Source of the DNA: Alphaproteobacteria bacterium
GTDB lineage: Bacteria > Pseudomonadota > Alphaproteobacteria > UBA9655
Assembly: GCA_013815465.1 (NCBI GenBank)
Contig: JACDGE010000003.1
Span: 1-64,000, forward strand
Length of the DNA: 64,000 nucleotides
Direction of reading: 5' to 3'
In this document: positions 29,122 through 38,299 of the stretch, in pieces
Layout of the letters: every line of letters begins with the position of its first letter
Numbering within the stretch: the stretch's first letter is position 1
The notes under the pieces: model-generated
Databases searched by the model: none
Told to the model about the DNA's origin: nothing
The model's input: only the letters and a program-made list of their open reading frames with translations
Program-made: the position numbers and the translations under genes

Positions 29122-29417
29122 TAAAATCGTAAGCTTTCGTTTGCAGTCTCCTAATATGTTCACCCACATAGCAATGCAGTGGCCCCTTCTGGATTGCTAT
29201 TTTTTCTTGGTGTAAGATATTATAAGAGCTCATAATGATGCGCGCCTTTCCGCCGCCCTACTTGTTTTCCGCCTATGCATTTGATAAGAAACACCCTATG
29301 ATGTGGATATTAAACGTAAAATCTGACGGTGCGTGAGCATTAAGACCACTCCTTGGAACAGAATAATTGCCGAATAAACCGGCTTTCTAAGGAATGAAAT
29401 AGGGCGCCTCAAAAATT

Positions 29418-30968
29418 TTGGCAGGACAGATCTCTATGAATATCTATTTTAACCCCGCTATTAATGACGCTCTTGATTTCATGGAGAATACATCTCAGAA
29501 CCTTTTTATTACAGGAAAGGCAGGAACGGGGAAGTCAACCCTTCTCACCTACTTTAGGCGTCACACAAAGAAGAAGGCTGTTGTTCTGGCTCCAACAGGC
29601 GTTGCAGCAATTAATGTTCAGGGACAAACCATCCACTCATTTTTCAAATTCAAGCATAGCGTTACCTTAGGCTCGATTCGGAGGCTTAAGGAAAGCAAGA
29701 CGAAGAAAAGCATTTACAAACAATTAGATATGCTAATTATTGATGAAATTTCCATGGTGAGAGCGGATTTACTGGATTGTGTCGATAAGTTCTTGCGAAT
29801 GAACGGAAAAAATCCAACGCTCCCCTTTGGAGGAGTTCAAATGATTTTTATTGGGGATCTTTATCAGCTTCCCCCCGTCGTTACATCCCAAGAAAAGGAA
29901 ATTTTTCAAACCCAATACAAAAGCCCTTATTTTTTTAGTGCTCAGTTTTTTAATGAGTATGAAATGACCTTTATTGAACTCGATAAAATATTTCGCCAAC
30001 AAGACGATCGCTTCATTCATTTTTTAAATGCAATTCGCAATGAAACAATGACAGCGGCGGATATGCACCTCTTAAATCAAAGGGTAAGGCCAGACTTTAA
30101 AGCTGAAGAATACGTGTGCCTAACACCCAAAAATAGTACAGCAGATGAGATCAATGCAGCTCAGCTGGCTGCCTTAAAGGGAAAACCCTTTGTCACAGAA
30201 GCGCGGATTGAAGGGACTTTTGGAAAAGAATATTATCCCACACGCCAGACCTTAAAATTTAAGGTAGGCGCGCGCATTATGATGGTGAATAATGATTCTG
30301 AGGGTTCTTGGGTCAATGGAACCATGGGTAAAATTCTGGGGGTTGAAAAAGGCGACGTAGGAAATGTCATTCTTGTGCGTTTGGAGGATGGCGCTGAGGT
30401 TGAGGTTCGTCCTTACAAATGGGAAATCAACCGGTTTTTTCTAGAGTCCGATGTCATCAAAACAGAGGTCATTGGTTCTTTTACCCAATATCCTCTGACC
30501 TTAGCCTGGGCCCTCACTATCCATAAAAGTCAGGGAAAAACGTTTCAAAAGGTTATGCTGGATATTGGTAGTGGTGCCTTTATGTCGGGACAAGTGTATG
30601 TCGCCTTAAGTCGTTGCACATCCCTCGAAGGATTAATCTTGCAAAAACCCATTTATCCCCGACACATCTGGAGTGACCAAGAAGTTGTGACATTTATCGG
30701 TAGTCTCAAACCCCATGCCCCCACTATGCAGCTTTCAACCGAGGATAAAGTGGCCCTCATCAAGCTTTCCCTCGAGCATCAGAAAGCCTTTGAGATGACC
30801 TACCTCAATGCAGCCAATGAAAAATCCACCGGGTACGTGACACCCACTTCTGTTGGTTTGTTGAGATACCATAATATGCCTTATACGGGGATGAAAGGAT
30901 TTTGCCATACAAGTCAGGAAGACAAAGTTTTTAGAGTTGATAGAATAATGGCAATTAAAGAGTGCTAG
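29418..30968 (+). CDS. Pif1/RecD-like superfamily 1 DNA helicase
   Basis: FITGKAGTGKSTLLTYF, APTGVAAINVQGQTIHSFF, IIDEISMVRADLLDCVD, LTIHKSQGKTF..YVALSRC; the true start may be ATG at 29436. Confidence 0.9.
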   Translation: MAGQISMNIYFNPAINDALDFMENTSQNLFITGKAGTGKSTLLTYFRRHTKKKAVVLAPTGVAAINVQGQTIHSFFKFKHSVTLGSIRRLKESKTKKSIYKQLDMLIIDEISMVRADLLDCVDKFLRMNGKNPTLPFGGVQMIFIGDLYQLPPVVTSQEKEIFQTQYKSPYFFSAQFFNEYEMTFIELDKIFRQQDDRFIHFLNAIRNETMTAADMHLLNQRVRPDFKAEEYVCLTPKNSTADEINAAQLAALKGKPFVTEARIEGTFGKEYYPTRQTLKFKVGARIMMVNNDSEGSWVNGTMGKILGVEKGDVGNVILVRLEDGAEVEVRPYKWEINRFFLESDVIKTEVIGSFTQYPLTLAWALTIHKSQGKTFQKVMLDIGSGAFMSGQVYVALSRCTSLEGLILQKPIYPRHIWSDQEVVTFIGSLKPHAPTMQLSTEDKVALIKLSLEHQKAFEMTYLNAANEKSTGYVTPTSVGLLRYHNMPYTGMKGFCHTSQEDKVFRVDRIMAIKEC

Positions 30969-31059
30969 CATTTTTTGCTTTTGGTATTGTAAACAGGTGA
31001 TATGATAATGATCCCATTGGGCAATTCCTGAGTGCGCACAAATTTAAAGTTATCTATTG

Positions 31060-31311
31060 CTAACAACACTCTTGTGATTTATCCTTCCCTTAAGGTGATA
31101 TTAATGACCTTAGGTTAGAGATATCCTTTGGAGGAGATAATTACTTGTCTCCTTCTTGGCCAAGTTAGGGAGGCTAGGCAGAGGTTTAGGGAGGCTAGAC
31201 CCTCTGCCAATTCACTCATCCGAAAGGTGAGATTTATAAGATAAAAAACACCACCAAGTGTTAATGCAGATGATAACTTAACAAGGGACCCGAGCGGTTC
31301 CTTGTTTTTTT
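31060..31311 (+). ncRNA. Candidate structured non-coding RNA with intrinsic terminator
   Basis: Non-coding stretch with hairpins AGGAGATAA/TTGTCTCCT and GGCAGAGG..TTTAG/CTAGACCCTCTGCC, then a strong terminator. Confidence 0.35.
31280..31311 (+). terminator. Rho-independent terminator
   Basis: AACAAGGGACC cgagc GGTTCCTTGTT followed by a T-tract (11-bp stem). Confidence 0.9.
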
Positions 31312-31565
31312 ATCTTCCTATTAGCCATTCAATGTAATCTTCTTGAAGGTTTAGCAGCATATTCTGTTTTTCCTTATTTAAAATAAGAGAAGGGCTTTCT
31401 AGCGCATTTAGTGAGGTAAAAGTGGGCTGATAGGCGCGAATGCTCTAAGGGATTCTTAAATTTTAAAATAAGGTGAATTAATTTTTTAATATTAATAGCT
31501 TTATTTTTCTCTCTTCTATATTAATTGTTTAAAGTTTAATCTCTCTTACTGTGAAAGTTTAAAAA

Positions 31566-32975
31566 ATGTTAAAAAAAGATTCGTATGATTTGACCTCTGG
31601 AGAGCTTTTGAAAAACAGAAGTTTTCACCCCAGTATTTTACGAGAATATGATATTCGTGGAATCGTTGGAGAAACGCTTTTTGAGAAAGATGCTTATTGG
31701 ATTGGGAGATGTTTTGGGCATAGAGTAGGAGAAAATGCTGGAAAATCTATTGCTGTCTGCCGCGATGGACGCTTAAGTTCCCCTCAATTGGAGGATTCAC
31801 TTATACAAGGTCTTTGTGATGCCGGGTTAACGGTTTATCGTTTGGGTGTGGGACCTACCCCTATGCTTTATTTTGCTGAATATGCGTTAGAAGTTGATGC
31901 GGCGATTATGATTACAGGCTCCCATAACCCTCCTTCACACAATGGCTTTAAAATGAGCTTAGGGCGTAAGCCTTTTTTTAGTGAAGACATTTTAGCCTTT
32001 TCCGAACTTGTAACTAAGAATTTAAATATGGGTCAAGGAAAGATTCAAGAAAGCGCACTTTCCTCTCTTTATTTAGAGCGGGTACTCCACGGGATGGAAT
32101 TCGGAAAGGAGTTAACAATTGCTTGGGATCCAGGAAATGGTGCAACAGCTGATATCCTTAAAACACTTGTTCAAAGACTACCCGGAAACCATACTCTTAT
32201 AAATGCTGAAATTGATGGACATTTTCCAAGCCACCCCCCTGACCCTTCTGATCCTTTGAATCTTGTTCAACTACAGCACACTGTCATTGAAAAAAAGTGT
32301 GATTTAGGTATTGCGTTCGACGGCGATGGAGACCGTCTTGCTGCAGTTGACAATAGAGGACAAGTTTTATGGGGTGATCAGCTGCTGTTATTGTTTGCAC
32401 GAGATCTTCTGAAACGTGAACCAACAGCCACAATTATTGCTGATATAAAAACAAGCCAAGGGTTTTTTGATGAGATTACCCGTCTAGGCGGGCAAGCCAT
32501 AATGTGGAAAACAGGCCACTCTCATATTAAAGCAAAAATGTCTGAAGTGAAAGCGAGTCTCGCGGGAGAAGTGAGCGGCCACTTTTTTTTCAAAGAAAAT
32601 TACTACGGTTTTGACGATGGGATTTACGCAGCTATAAGGCTTTGTCTTCTTTTGTCTCATTCTGTACAAAGCCTCTCAGAACTTTATGAGGAATTGCCTC
32701 AACGTGTCTCCACGCCAGAAATACGTACCCCCTGCAATCCTGAGAAAAAATTTCAAATTCCTCAGAACATCAAAACCCGATTGCGCGCACAAGGCCATTC
32801 TTTTATTGATATTGATGGTATTCGTGTCCCCCTCAAAGAGGGTTGGTGGTTGTTAAGAGCGTCTAACACGGAAGATGTTTTAGTGTCACGCTGTGAGGCT
32901 TATACGACAGAAGGACTAGAACATATAACACAACATCTCAAAAGTGAACTTGTTCAAGAAGGACTTGATTTGTAA
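31566..32975 (+). CDS. Phosphomannomutase/phosphoglucomutase
   Basis: LREYDIRGIVGETL, ITGSHNPPSHNGFKM, AFDGDGDRLAAVD, GEVSGHFFF. Confidence 0.93.
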   Translation: MLKKDSYDLTSGELLKNRSFHPSILREYDIRGIVGETLFEKDAYWIGRCFGHRVGENAGKSIAVCRDGRLSSPQLEDSLIQGLCDAGLTVYRLGVGPTPMLYFAEYALEVDAAIMITGSHNPPSHNGFKMSLGRKPFFSEDILAFSELVTKNLNMGQGKIQESALSSLYLERVLHGMEFGKELTIAWDPGNGATADILKTLVQRLPGNHTLINAEIDGHFPSHPPDPSDPLNLVQLQHTVIEKKCDLGIAFDGDGDRLAAVDNRGQVLWGDQLLLLFARDLLKREPTATIIADIKTSQGFFDEITRLGGQAIMWKTGHSHIKAKMSEVKASLAGEVSGHFFFKENYYGFDDGIYAAIRLCLLLSHSVQSLSELYEELPQRVSTPEIRTPCNPEKKFQIPQNIKTRLRAQGHSFIDIDGIRVPLKEGWWLLRASNTEDVLVSRCEAYTTEGLEHITQHLKSELVQEGLDL

Positions 32976-33104
32976 AATAGCGTTTGCTGCCTCTAATTTT
33001 TCACTTAAGTCTTTACGTTCAGCTATTACGTGTTCTTTATCATGAGCTTTGTACTCTTTTAACTTAGAATCCAACTGTGAAAGCTTATTCGTATATTTTT
33101 CCAT
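32916..33104 (-). CDS. Possible small coiled-coil protein or remnant, overlapping the 3' end of the mutase gene
   Basis: EKYTNKLSQLDSKLKEYKAHDKEHVIAERKDLSEKLEAA; coding-like upstream in-frame residues without an ATG. Confidence 0.3.
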   Translation of the reverse strand: MEKYTNKLSQLDSKLKEYKAHDKEHVIAERKDLSEKLEAANAILQIKSFLNKFTFEMLCYMF

Positions 33105-33274
33105 GCTAGACTTTAGGGTGTTAATATATTTTTCTCTGTTTTCCTTTTTATCCTCCTTTCTACATCAGCAAATTCTCTGATTAATCAGTTTTTTGAACGA
33201 ATGAGCTTATGCAATTCTACACTAGCTCAATTTTTGACATACTTTCAAAAAACCAGACCAAATAATTCTAGTTT

Positions 33275-33433
33275 TTATATTCTTCCCATAAGCATTAAGA
33301 TAAGAAGAATAACAAGGATGAGCCCTAGTCCACCACTTGGGTAGTATCCCCATCCACCGCTATAACGCCAGCTTGGTAACGCTCCAATAAGGAGAACAAC
33401 CAAGATTATAAGTAAAATTGTTCCTATGGGCAT
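33275..33433 (-). CDS. DUF3309-type small membrane protein (52 aa)
   Basis: MPIGTILLIILVVLLIGALPSWRYSGGWGYYPSGGLGLILVILLILMLMGRI*. Confidence 0.8.
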   Translation of the reverse strand: MPIGTILLIILVVLLIGALPSWRYSGGWGYYPSGGLGLILVILLILMLMGRI

Positions 33434-33534
33434 TTTCTTTCTCCTATTTAAAACACCACAATCGGCGTTTTTATTTCTTATTGTTAATAATACTTAAATA
33501 TTAAGAAATTATTTATTCAACAAATTGTGAGCTT

Positions 33535-33615
33535 TTAAAACAAATGACTCACAAGCCAAATTATAATTAAAAGGCCAAGGGGCACACCTAATAGCCATGC
33601 AATCAAATATTTCAT
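33535..33615 (-). CDS. Tiny hydrophobic membrane peptide (26 aa)
   Basis: MKYLIAWLLGVPLGLLIIIWLVSHLF*, with upstream aaggaga RBS on the minus strand. Confidence 0.5.
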   Translation of the reverse strand: MKYLIAWLLGVPLGLLIIIWLVSHLF

Positions 33616-33753
33616 ATAATTATCTCCTTGTTTTATCTCCCATTCATACAGCTTGGAGACTCCAATAAAGTCTTAATAATAATCTCGTCAACTTGAGGCA
33701 ATGAATAGGAAAATAATAATTTCCCTACCTTAAGTAAAATTAAATAAAATTTA

Positions 33754-34299
33754 TTAAATAATGTAATCTTCGCTTTGGCGTCTTTTCCATTCATTATTTA
33801 ACATTTTATATTCTTCAGGAGAACGTGTCGTAACGCCTATGACAACCCCCCCCGCTTTAATACCTGCGTCGTATTCTTTAGCTTGCTCATCGGAAAGGCC
33901 TAAACCAACTAAAGCTCCTACCAAGCCTCCAGTAACCGCTCCCACTCCTGCTCCTGCTAAGCCCGCTGCAAGGGCACCAGCGACGACAATACCCAAGCCA
34001 GGAATAATGAGAGAGGTGCCGAGAGCTGCAATCCCTGCGACAACAGCACCAACCGTGCCCCCAATGGCTCCACCAACGCCCATGCCTTCTAATGATTTGC
34101 TTCCTAAATCTGTTGTCTCAATATCTTTATTTGTAAGGTATCTCTGATGGGTTTCTTCTGACATCATAAGAGTAATGTCTTCTTTTTTGAAACCCCTATT
34201 TAATAAATCGGCATACACGTACTCAGCATTGAGAGGATTTTTAAATAATCCAGTGAGAAAGCCTCCTGCATTGGAAGTGTTGGAATTAGTATTTTCCAT
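33754..34299 (-). CDS. Stress-type protein with glycine-zipper hydrophobic core (YflT-like N-terminus)
   Basis: AEYVYADLLNRGFKKEDITLMMSEETHQRY then a Gly/Ala-rich membrane segment. Confidence 0.7.
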   Translation of the reverse strand: MENTNSNTSNAGGFLTGLFKNPLNAEYVYADLLNRGFKKEDITLMMSEETHQRYLTNKDIETTDLGSKSLEGMGVGGAIGGTVGAVVAGIAALGTSLIIPGLGIVVAGALAAGLAGAGVGAVTGGLVGALVGLGLSDEQAKEYDAGIKAGGVVIGVTTRSPEEYKMLNNEWKRRQSEDYII

Positions 34300-34495
34300 A
34301 ATAAGTCTCCTTTATTCGAAGTTAATAATGTTTTGATTGATCTTACTTAGAATATCACTTTTACATTAAAAAATTACTAATAAATTATTTATTTTTATTT
34401 GTAATAAACAAAAGATATAAAGAATAGATCCCTGAAAAACCAAAAAAATAAATGTTCTCTAGGAATCCGCAAAGGCCTCTGAAAAGAGGTTTATT

Positions 34496-34656
34496 TTATA
34501 TCCGGCCCAGAACAAATAAAATAAGGACGATGATGAGGATAAATCCGAGAATACTGCTGGGGTCGTATCCCCCCACCCACGACTATGGCCCCAGGTTGGC
34601 ATAGCGCCGACCAACAGAAGGACCAAGACAAGGAGAACGATCGCGCCTCCTAACAT
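34496..34656 (-). pseudogene. Second DUF3309-type gene, frameshifted at a G6 run
   Basis: MLGGAIVLLVLVLLLVGAMPTWGHSRGWG + (shift) GYDPSSILGFILIIVLILFVLGRI*; homopolymer at 34569-34574. Confidence 0.8.
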
Positions 34657-34699
34657 TTTTGATCTCCTTTTTTTATTTTTTTTTATTTATGTTAACAAT

Positions 34700-34885
34700 T
34701 TATTCTAAATAATTTTTATTTTTTCTGCCGGTGTCTAGACACTCTTTTATATCGTTTGGATATTTAGCACACGCTTGTTTGCATTTCTTATACACCGATA
34801 AGTCGGTACAGGTTCGAGGTGCTGCTGCACTGGTATCAGTACAGTTTTCTGCGCAAATCTTGTGATCAGCAGGGCCGCTTGTTAG
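34700..34885 (-). pseudogene. Relic of a CX3C cysteine-rich peptide gene lacking a start and signal peptide
   Basis: Open frame LTSGPADHKICAENCTDTSAAAPRTCTDLSVYKKCKQACAKYPNDIKECLDTGRKNKNYLE* with no ATG and a TGA immediately upstream. Confidence 0.5.
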
Positions 34886-34974
34886 TCAATTTTTCTATTT
34901 GCTAAAATTATTCATCAAAAATTAATTTTCATTCGATATTCTTATTATTAAATTTAATCAATGGAGGGAAAACT

Positions 34975-35277
34975 ATGTCTACACAAGGTATCTCATCAGA
35001 TATTCATTTGCGCTTAGAGAACTTCAAGGCAGAAGATATTAAAACTCTTGTTCAAGCACAAGGAAAAGCAATAGAAGGGGATAAAGAATTTATTTTGAAA
35101 GACATCGACCCGGCGGATCCAACTCTTCAAATGATTATAAATGATCCCTATTTTGAAGTAATCTCTATTGGGGATCAAACGAAAAGTGCCGAAATGTATT
35201 ACGATCTGAAAGGTGGAGGAAGACAAATCCGAGTTAGGGTGGTTTGCCACAAGCAAAAAGAAGAAAAAAAGGTATAA
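34975..35277 (+). CDS. Hypothetical protein (100 aa)
   Basis: ATG preceded by ggagg RBS. Confidence 0.65.
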   Translation: MSTQGISSDIHLRLENFKAEDIKTLVQAQGKAIEGDKEFILKDIDPADPTLQMIINDPYFEVISIGDQTKSAEMYYDLKGGGRQIRVRVVCHKQKEEKKV

Positions 35278-35367
35278 ATTCTATGCATCAGAACTGTCAT
35301 TGAGAAAAGTGGTATCCTCTAAAATTCATAATACGGGAACCCTAAAATAGGGGGTATCCGGACAGAT

Positions 35368-36015
35368 TCAAGCCGCAGACTGTTTTGTATATTGCCATAC
35401 GGTTGCGGGCGGGAGGTTTAGAAAAACAGTCCCAAGCCGCTTTTTGTTTAATTTATAGGTGTTCGCATCGATAGAGGAGCGAGGAGAATAAGTGTATTGC
35501 AGGTAAGCGCCCCCCGGAGCCATGATTTGAAAACAACTCTCTAAAATCTGTTGGCGAACAGTCTGAGGGATATTGATCATGGGTAGACCAGAAACAATCC
35601 TATGCACTTTTCCCAGGATGTGTGAAGGAAGAATGTGCGCTAAGTCAGCCGCATCCCCATGAATTACATTGACATGTGGCATTGCAGCTTTCAGGTAGTT
35701 TGCAAGCTCTAGATCCAGCTCAATCACATAAATTCGGGCGGGATCAATGCCTGCCTTGATCAAGGATCGTGTTAGAGAGCCGCTTCCTCCTCCCAGCTCT
35801 ACAATGGGAGAATCGTCATCAAAGGAAGCATGTTTCGCTAAAAGGGCACCCAGCTGACGGGAACTTGGGGCGACCGCTCCCAACTGCCGAGGATTTCGAA
35901 GCACTCTTAAAAGAAACAGCTTCGTACCGAGGGAATGATTCGTTTGAGCTTGCATATTATTTTGATCCTTGAAAAAGAGATACTTCTTCATGCCCTGAAA
36001 TGCATAAAAAATCAA
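35368..36015 (-). CDS. Phospholipid N-methyltransferase (PmtA-like)
   Basis: RQLGAVAPSSRQLGALLAKH...IVELGGGSGSLTRSLIKAG...VSGLPMINIP. Confidence 0.85.
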   Translation of the reverse strand: MIFYAFQGMKKYLFFKDQNNMQAQTNHSLGTKLFLLRVLRNPRQLGAVAPSSRQLGALLAKHASFDDDSPIVELGGGSGSLTRSLIKAGIDPARIYVIELDLELANYLKAAMPHVNVIHGDAADLAHILPSHILGKVHRIVSGLPMINIPQTVRQQILESCFQIMAPGGAYLQYTYSPRSSIDANTYKLNKKRLGTVFLNLPPATVWQYTKQSAA

Positions 36016-36119
36016 GTTCTAATGATGTGGGGGGAGTTGTTATGAATCTTTGTCTACACGTTGGGCAAGGGGTTGGAAGACTGTTATTAACTCACGATTG
36101 TTCCATTACAGACATTTTT

Positions 36120-36150
36120 TAGATCCTGAGCGCGTTACAGGATCTTTTTT
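36120..36150. terminator. Solo REP-type hairpin, possible bidirectional terminator
   Basis: TAGATCCTGAgcgcgttaCAGGATC flanked by A/T runs between convergent or non-coding flanks. Confidence 0.5.
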
Positions 36151-36255
36151 TAAACCGATCTTCTCTCCCTCGACGTACTTATCTTATCTTACATTTATCA
36201 TTATACGCTCTATTTCCCCCCTGCCAAATTTTTCAATTGCCCATTTCGCGTACAA

Positions 36256-36990
36256 TTAACTCTTCATCGGTAAGGCAAGCTTTTTGCTCATCTGAAATTT
36301 TTCTTTCCACGTCACTTTTTTTGCGGTTGTTTTGGCATACACTTGCTTTGACGCTTCGATGATCAAAACGCCGGAAAGATTTCGAAACCATTTGTGCCCT
36401 AGCTTTTCCCATGCGCTTGCTGTACTTAACAAAAAGTTTGATTGGGAGGGGGGACTATACAGGGCATGTTCTTGTCGGAGGGGGGTAAAGTTATTTTCCT
36501 TTAAAAATTGATTAAGTTGGAAAAGGGTATAAGGATGACCCTGCCCAAAGGGTGTTTTTTCTATGCGTGACCAGGCGCTTAAACGATTGGGAACAATGAG
36601 AAGAAGGCGGCCCCCATCGGCTAAAACCCGCCAAACTTCTTGGATCATTTCACGGGGGTGGGATGTGAACTCAAGAGCATGTACAACAAGAGCCAAATCG
36701 ACGGATTTATTAGCCAGAGGGAGTTGGGTTTCTTCAGTTAAAACCACAATGTTGGGTTTTTCTCGCTCCCACGAAAGAGCGCCTTGTTCTGCCGGCATTA
36801 GGGCTACAAGTCTTTGCGCTTCCTCCCGGTAATATCTTAAAAAGGGTGTAGGATAGCCGAGAGCCATTACATTGTATCCTCGAACATCCGGCCAAAATTC
36901 TCGGATTTTGCGTCGAATCATGCGTCGCGCGACATGCCCCAGGCGCGTATTATAAAAATCCCGCAATTCTATGACGTCAGTCCACATCAT
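36256..36990 (-). CDS. Class I SAM-dependent methyltransferase
   Basis: LPLANKSVDLALVVHALEFTSHPREMIQEVWRVLADGGRLLLIVPNR. Confidence 0.85.
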   Translation of the reverse strand: MMWTDVIELRDFYNTRLGHVARRMIRRKIREFWPDVRGYNVMALGYPTPFLRYYREEAQRLVALMPAEQGALSWEREKPNIVVLTEETQLPLANKSVDLALVVHALEFTSHPREMIQEVWRVLADGGRLLLIVPNRLSAWSRIEKTPFGQGHPYTLFQLNQFLKENNFTPLRQEHALYSPPSQSNFLLSTASAWEKLGHKWFRNLSGVLIIEASKQVYAKTTAKKVTWKEKFQMSKKLALPMKS

Positions 36991-37129
36991 ACTACTCCTT
37001 ATGGGTGGCAGTGTATCACAGACAGAAGAGAATGTTAGTTTTTTTTGCTCATGGAGAAAAACTTCTTGACATTTATTAAATTAAGTTTAATAGATTGCTT
37101 ATTGATACTATGTTATTTATAAGGTTACG

Positions 37130-38260
37130 ATGAATAAACAGTTTTTTACTTTAATGCTAAGTGCAGCGATTTTTACAACACCCCTCTTTGCGATGGTAGT
37201 TGATGATGAGGATTCCAGATCAGGGAATTTCCAGAGCCTGTCTAAAAGAGAAGAGATAGTTTTTGAGGAGTTGTCCGATGAAAGCATTGCTGCAGGATTA
37301 GGGGATTTTAAGGATATTCCCAGCGAAGGAATTGTAAGCGTCATAGACAACCTCACCAAGCATGATGTAAACACGATGCTGCTCACGTCAAAGGCCATGT
37401 ATGAAATATGCGAAACGCCTGCACTTTGGCGCAGATTTGCTAAAAATCTACCGCTTTATATTGACCCCGTATTGAATATGAGAAGTCAGCTTAAGGATTA
37501 TTATTTCTTATTTAGTAATCCATATAAAGATTACCCTGTTTCAAAAAAGACTTTTCTCGATTTGATAAAAATGCATGGGGTGGAAAAGTCAGACCAGCCC
37601 CTTGAATATCATATAGGAAACAAAAGCTTTTGGGTGGAAAATCTATCCAACGATCCTTACCAGATATTCATCGAGCCTTACTGTCAAAATGAGCTAAATG
37701 CCCTTGATGAAAAAGAACAGATTATTTTTCATGCCTCTCCTGATGGAAAGTATTTTAAATGTTCGTTTCAACTAGGATTGGTTAAGAATGGTGGCTATGA
37801 CATCCGATTAGGAGAGACTTTCCCCAACAAAGCGAAAGACCTGGGATTGTTCATTGAAGACGGTAATCTTTACGCTAAACTTTATAATAAGGAGCCAATT
37901 AAAATTGAGAAGACAGAGGATCCCGAGGGTGTTTTAGGCTGCGATTCTTTCTTTTTTGATAAGATTTTAAATGCCGTGCAACTTTCGATGAAGCTAAGCC
38001 CTGAAGACTTTGAGGGACATTCTCAGCTTGTTAATACAGTTCATATGGGAAGCTTATTCAACTTTACATCATTATGCGGTTATACTCAGCTAACTTGTCC
38101 GAAGATGAGAGATGCTTATAATGATGAGTCTATAGAACCTATGCCCACTTCACCGATAGAAAGGCGTGAGAAATATGAACAAATATTTCTCAAAATGGGT
38201 CACATTCTTGATTATGGGTATCTAGGTCCTTTTGAGTTTAAAATTTACCCCAAGCAATAA
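37130..38260 (+). CDS. Secreted protein with F-box-like domain (376 aa)
   Basis: Signal peptide MNKQFFTLMLSAAIFTTPLFA; FKDIPSEGIVSVIDNLTKHDVNTMLLTSKAMYEICETPALWRRFA fits the F-box consensus. Confidence 0.7.
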   Translation: MNKQFFTLMLSAAIFTTPLFAMVVDDEDSRSGNFQSLSKREEIVFEELSDESIAAGLGDFKDIPSEGIVSVIDNLTKHDVNTMLLTSKAMYEICETPALWRRFAKNLPLYIDPVLNMRSQLKDYYFLFSNPYKDYPVSKKTFLDLIKMHGVEKSDQPLEYHIGNKSFWVENLSNDPYQIFIEPYCQNELNALDEKEQIIFHASPDGKYFKCSFQLGLVKNGGYDIRLGETFPNKAKDLGLFIEDGNLYAKLYNKEPIKIEKTEDPEGVLGCDSFFFDKILNAVQLSMKLSPEDFEGHSQLVNTVHMGSLFNFTSLCGYTQLTCPKMRDAYNDESIEPMPTSPIERREKYEQIFLKMGHILDYGYLGPFEFKIYPKQ

Positions 38261-38269
38261 TAAGCAGCA

Positions 38270-38294
38270 AAGGGGGAACCTCCGTGTTCCCTTC
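38270..38294. terminator. Putative terminator hairpin between convergent genes
   Basis: AAGGGGGAAC ctccgt GTTCCCTT followed by a pyrimidine-rich stretch. Confidence 0.45.
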
Positions 38295-38299
38295 TTCTC

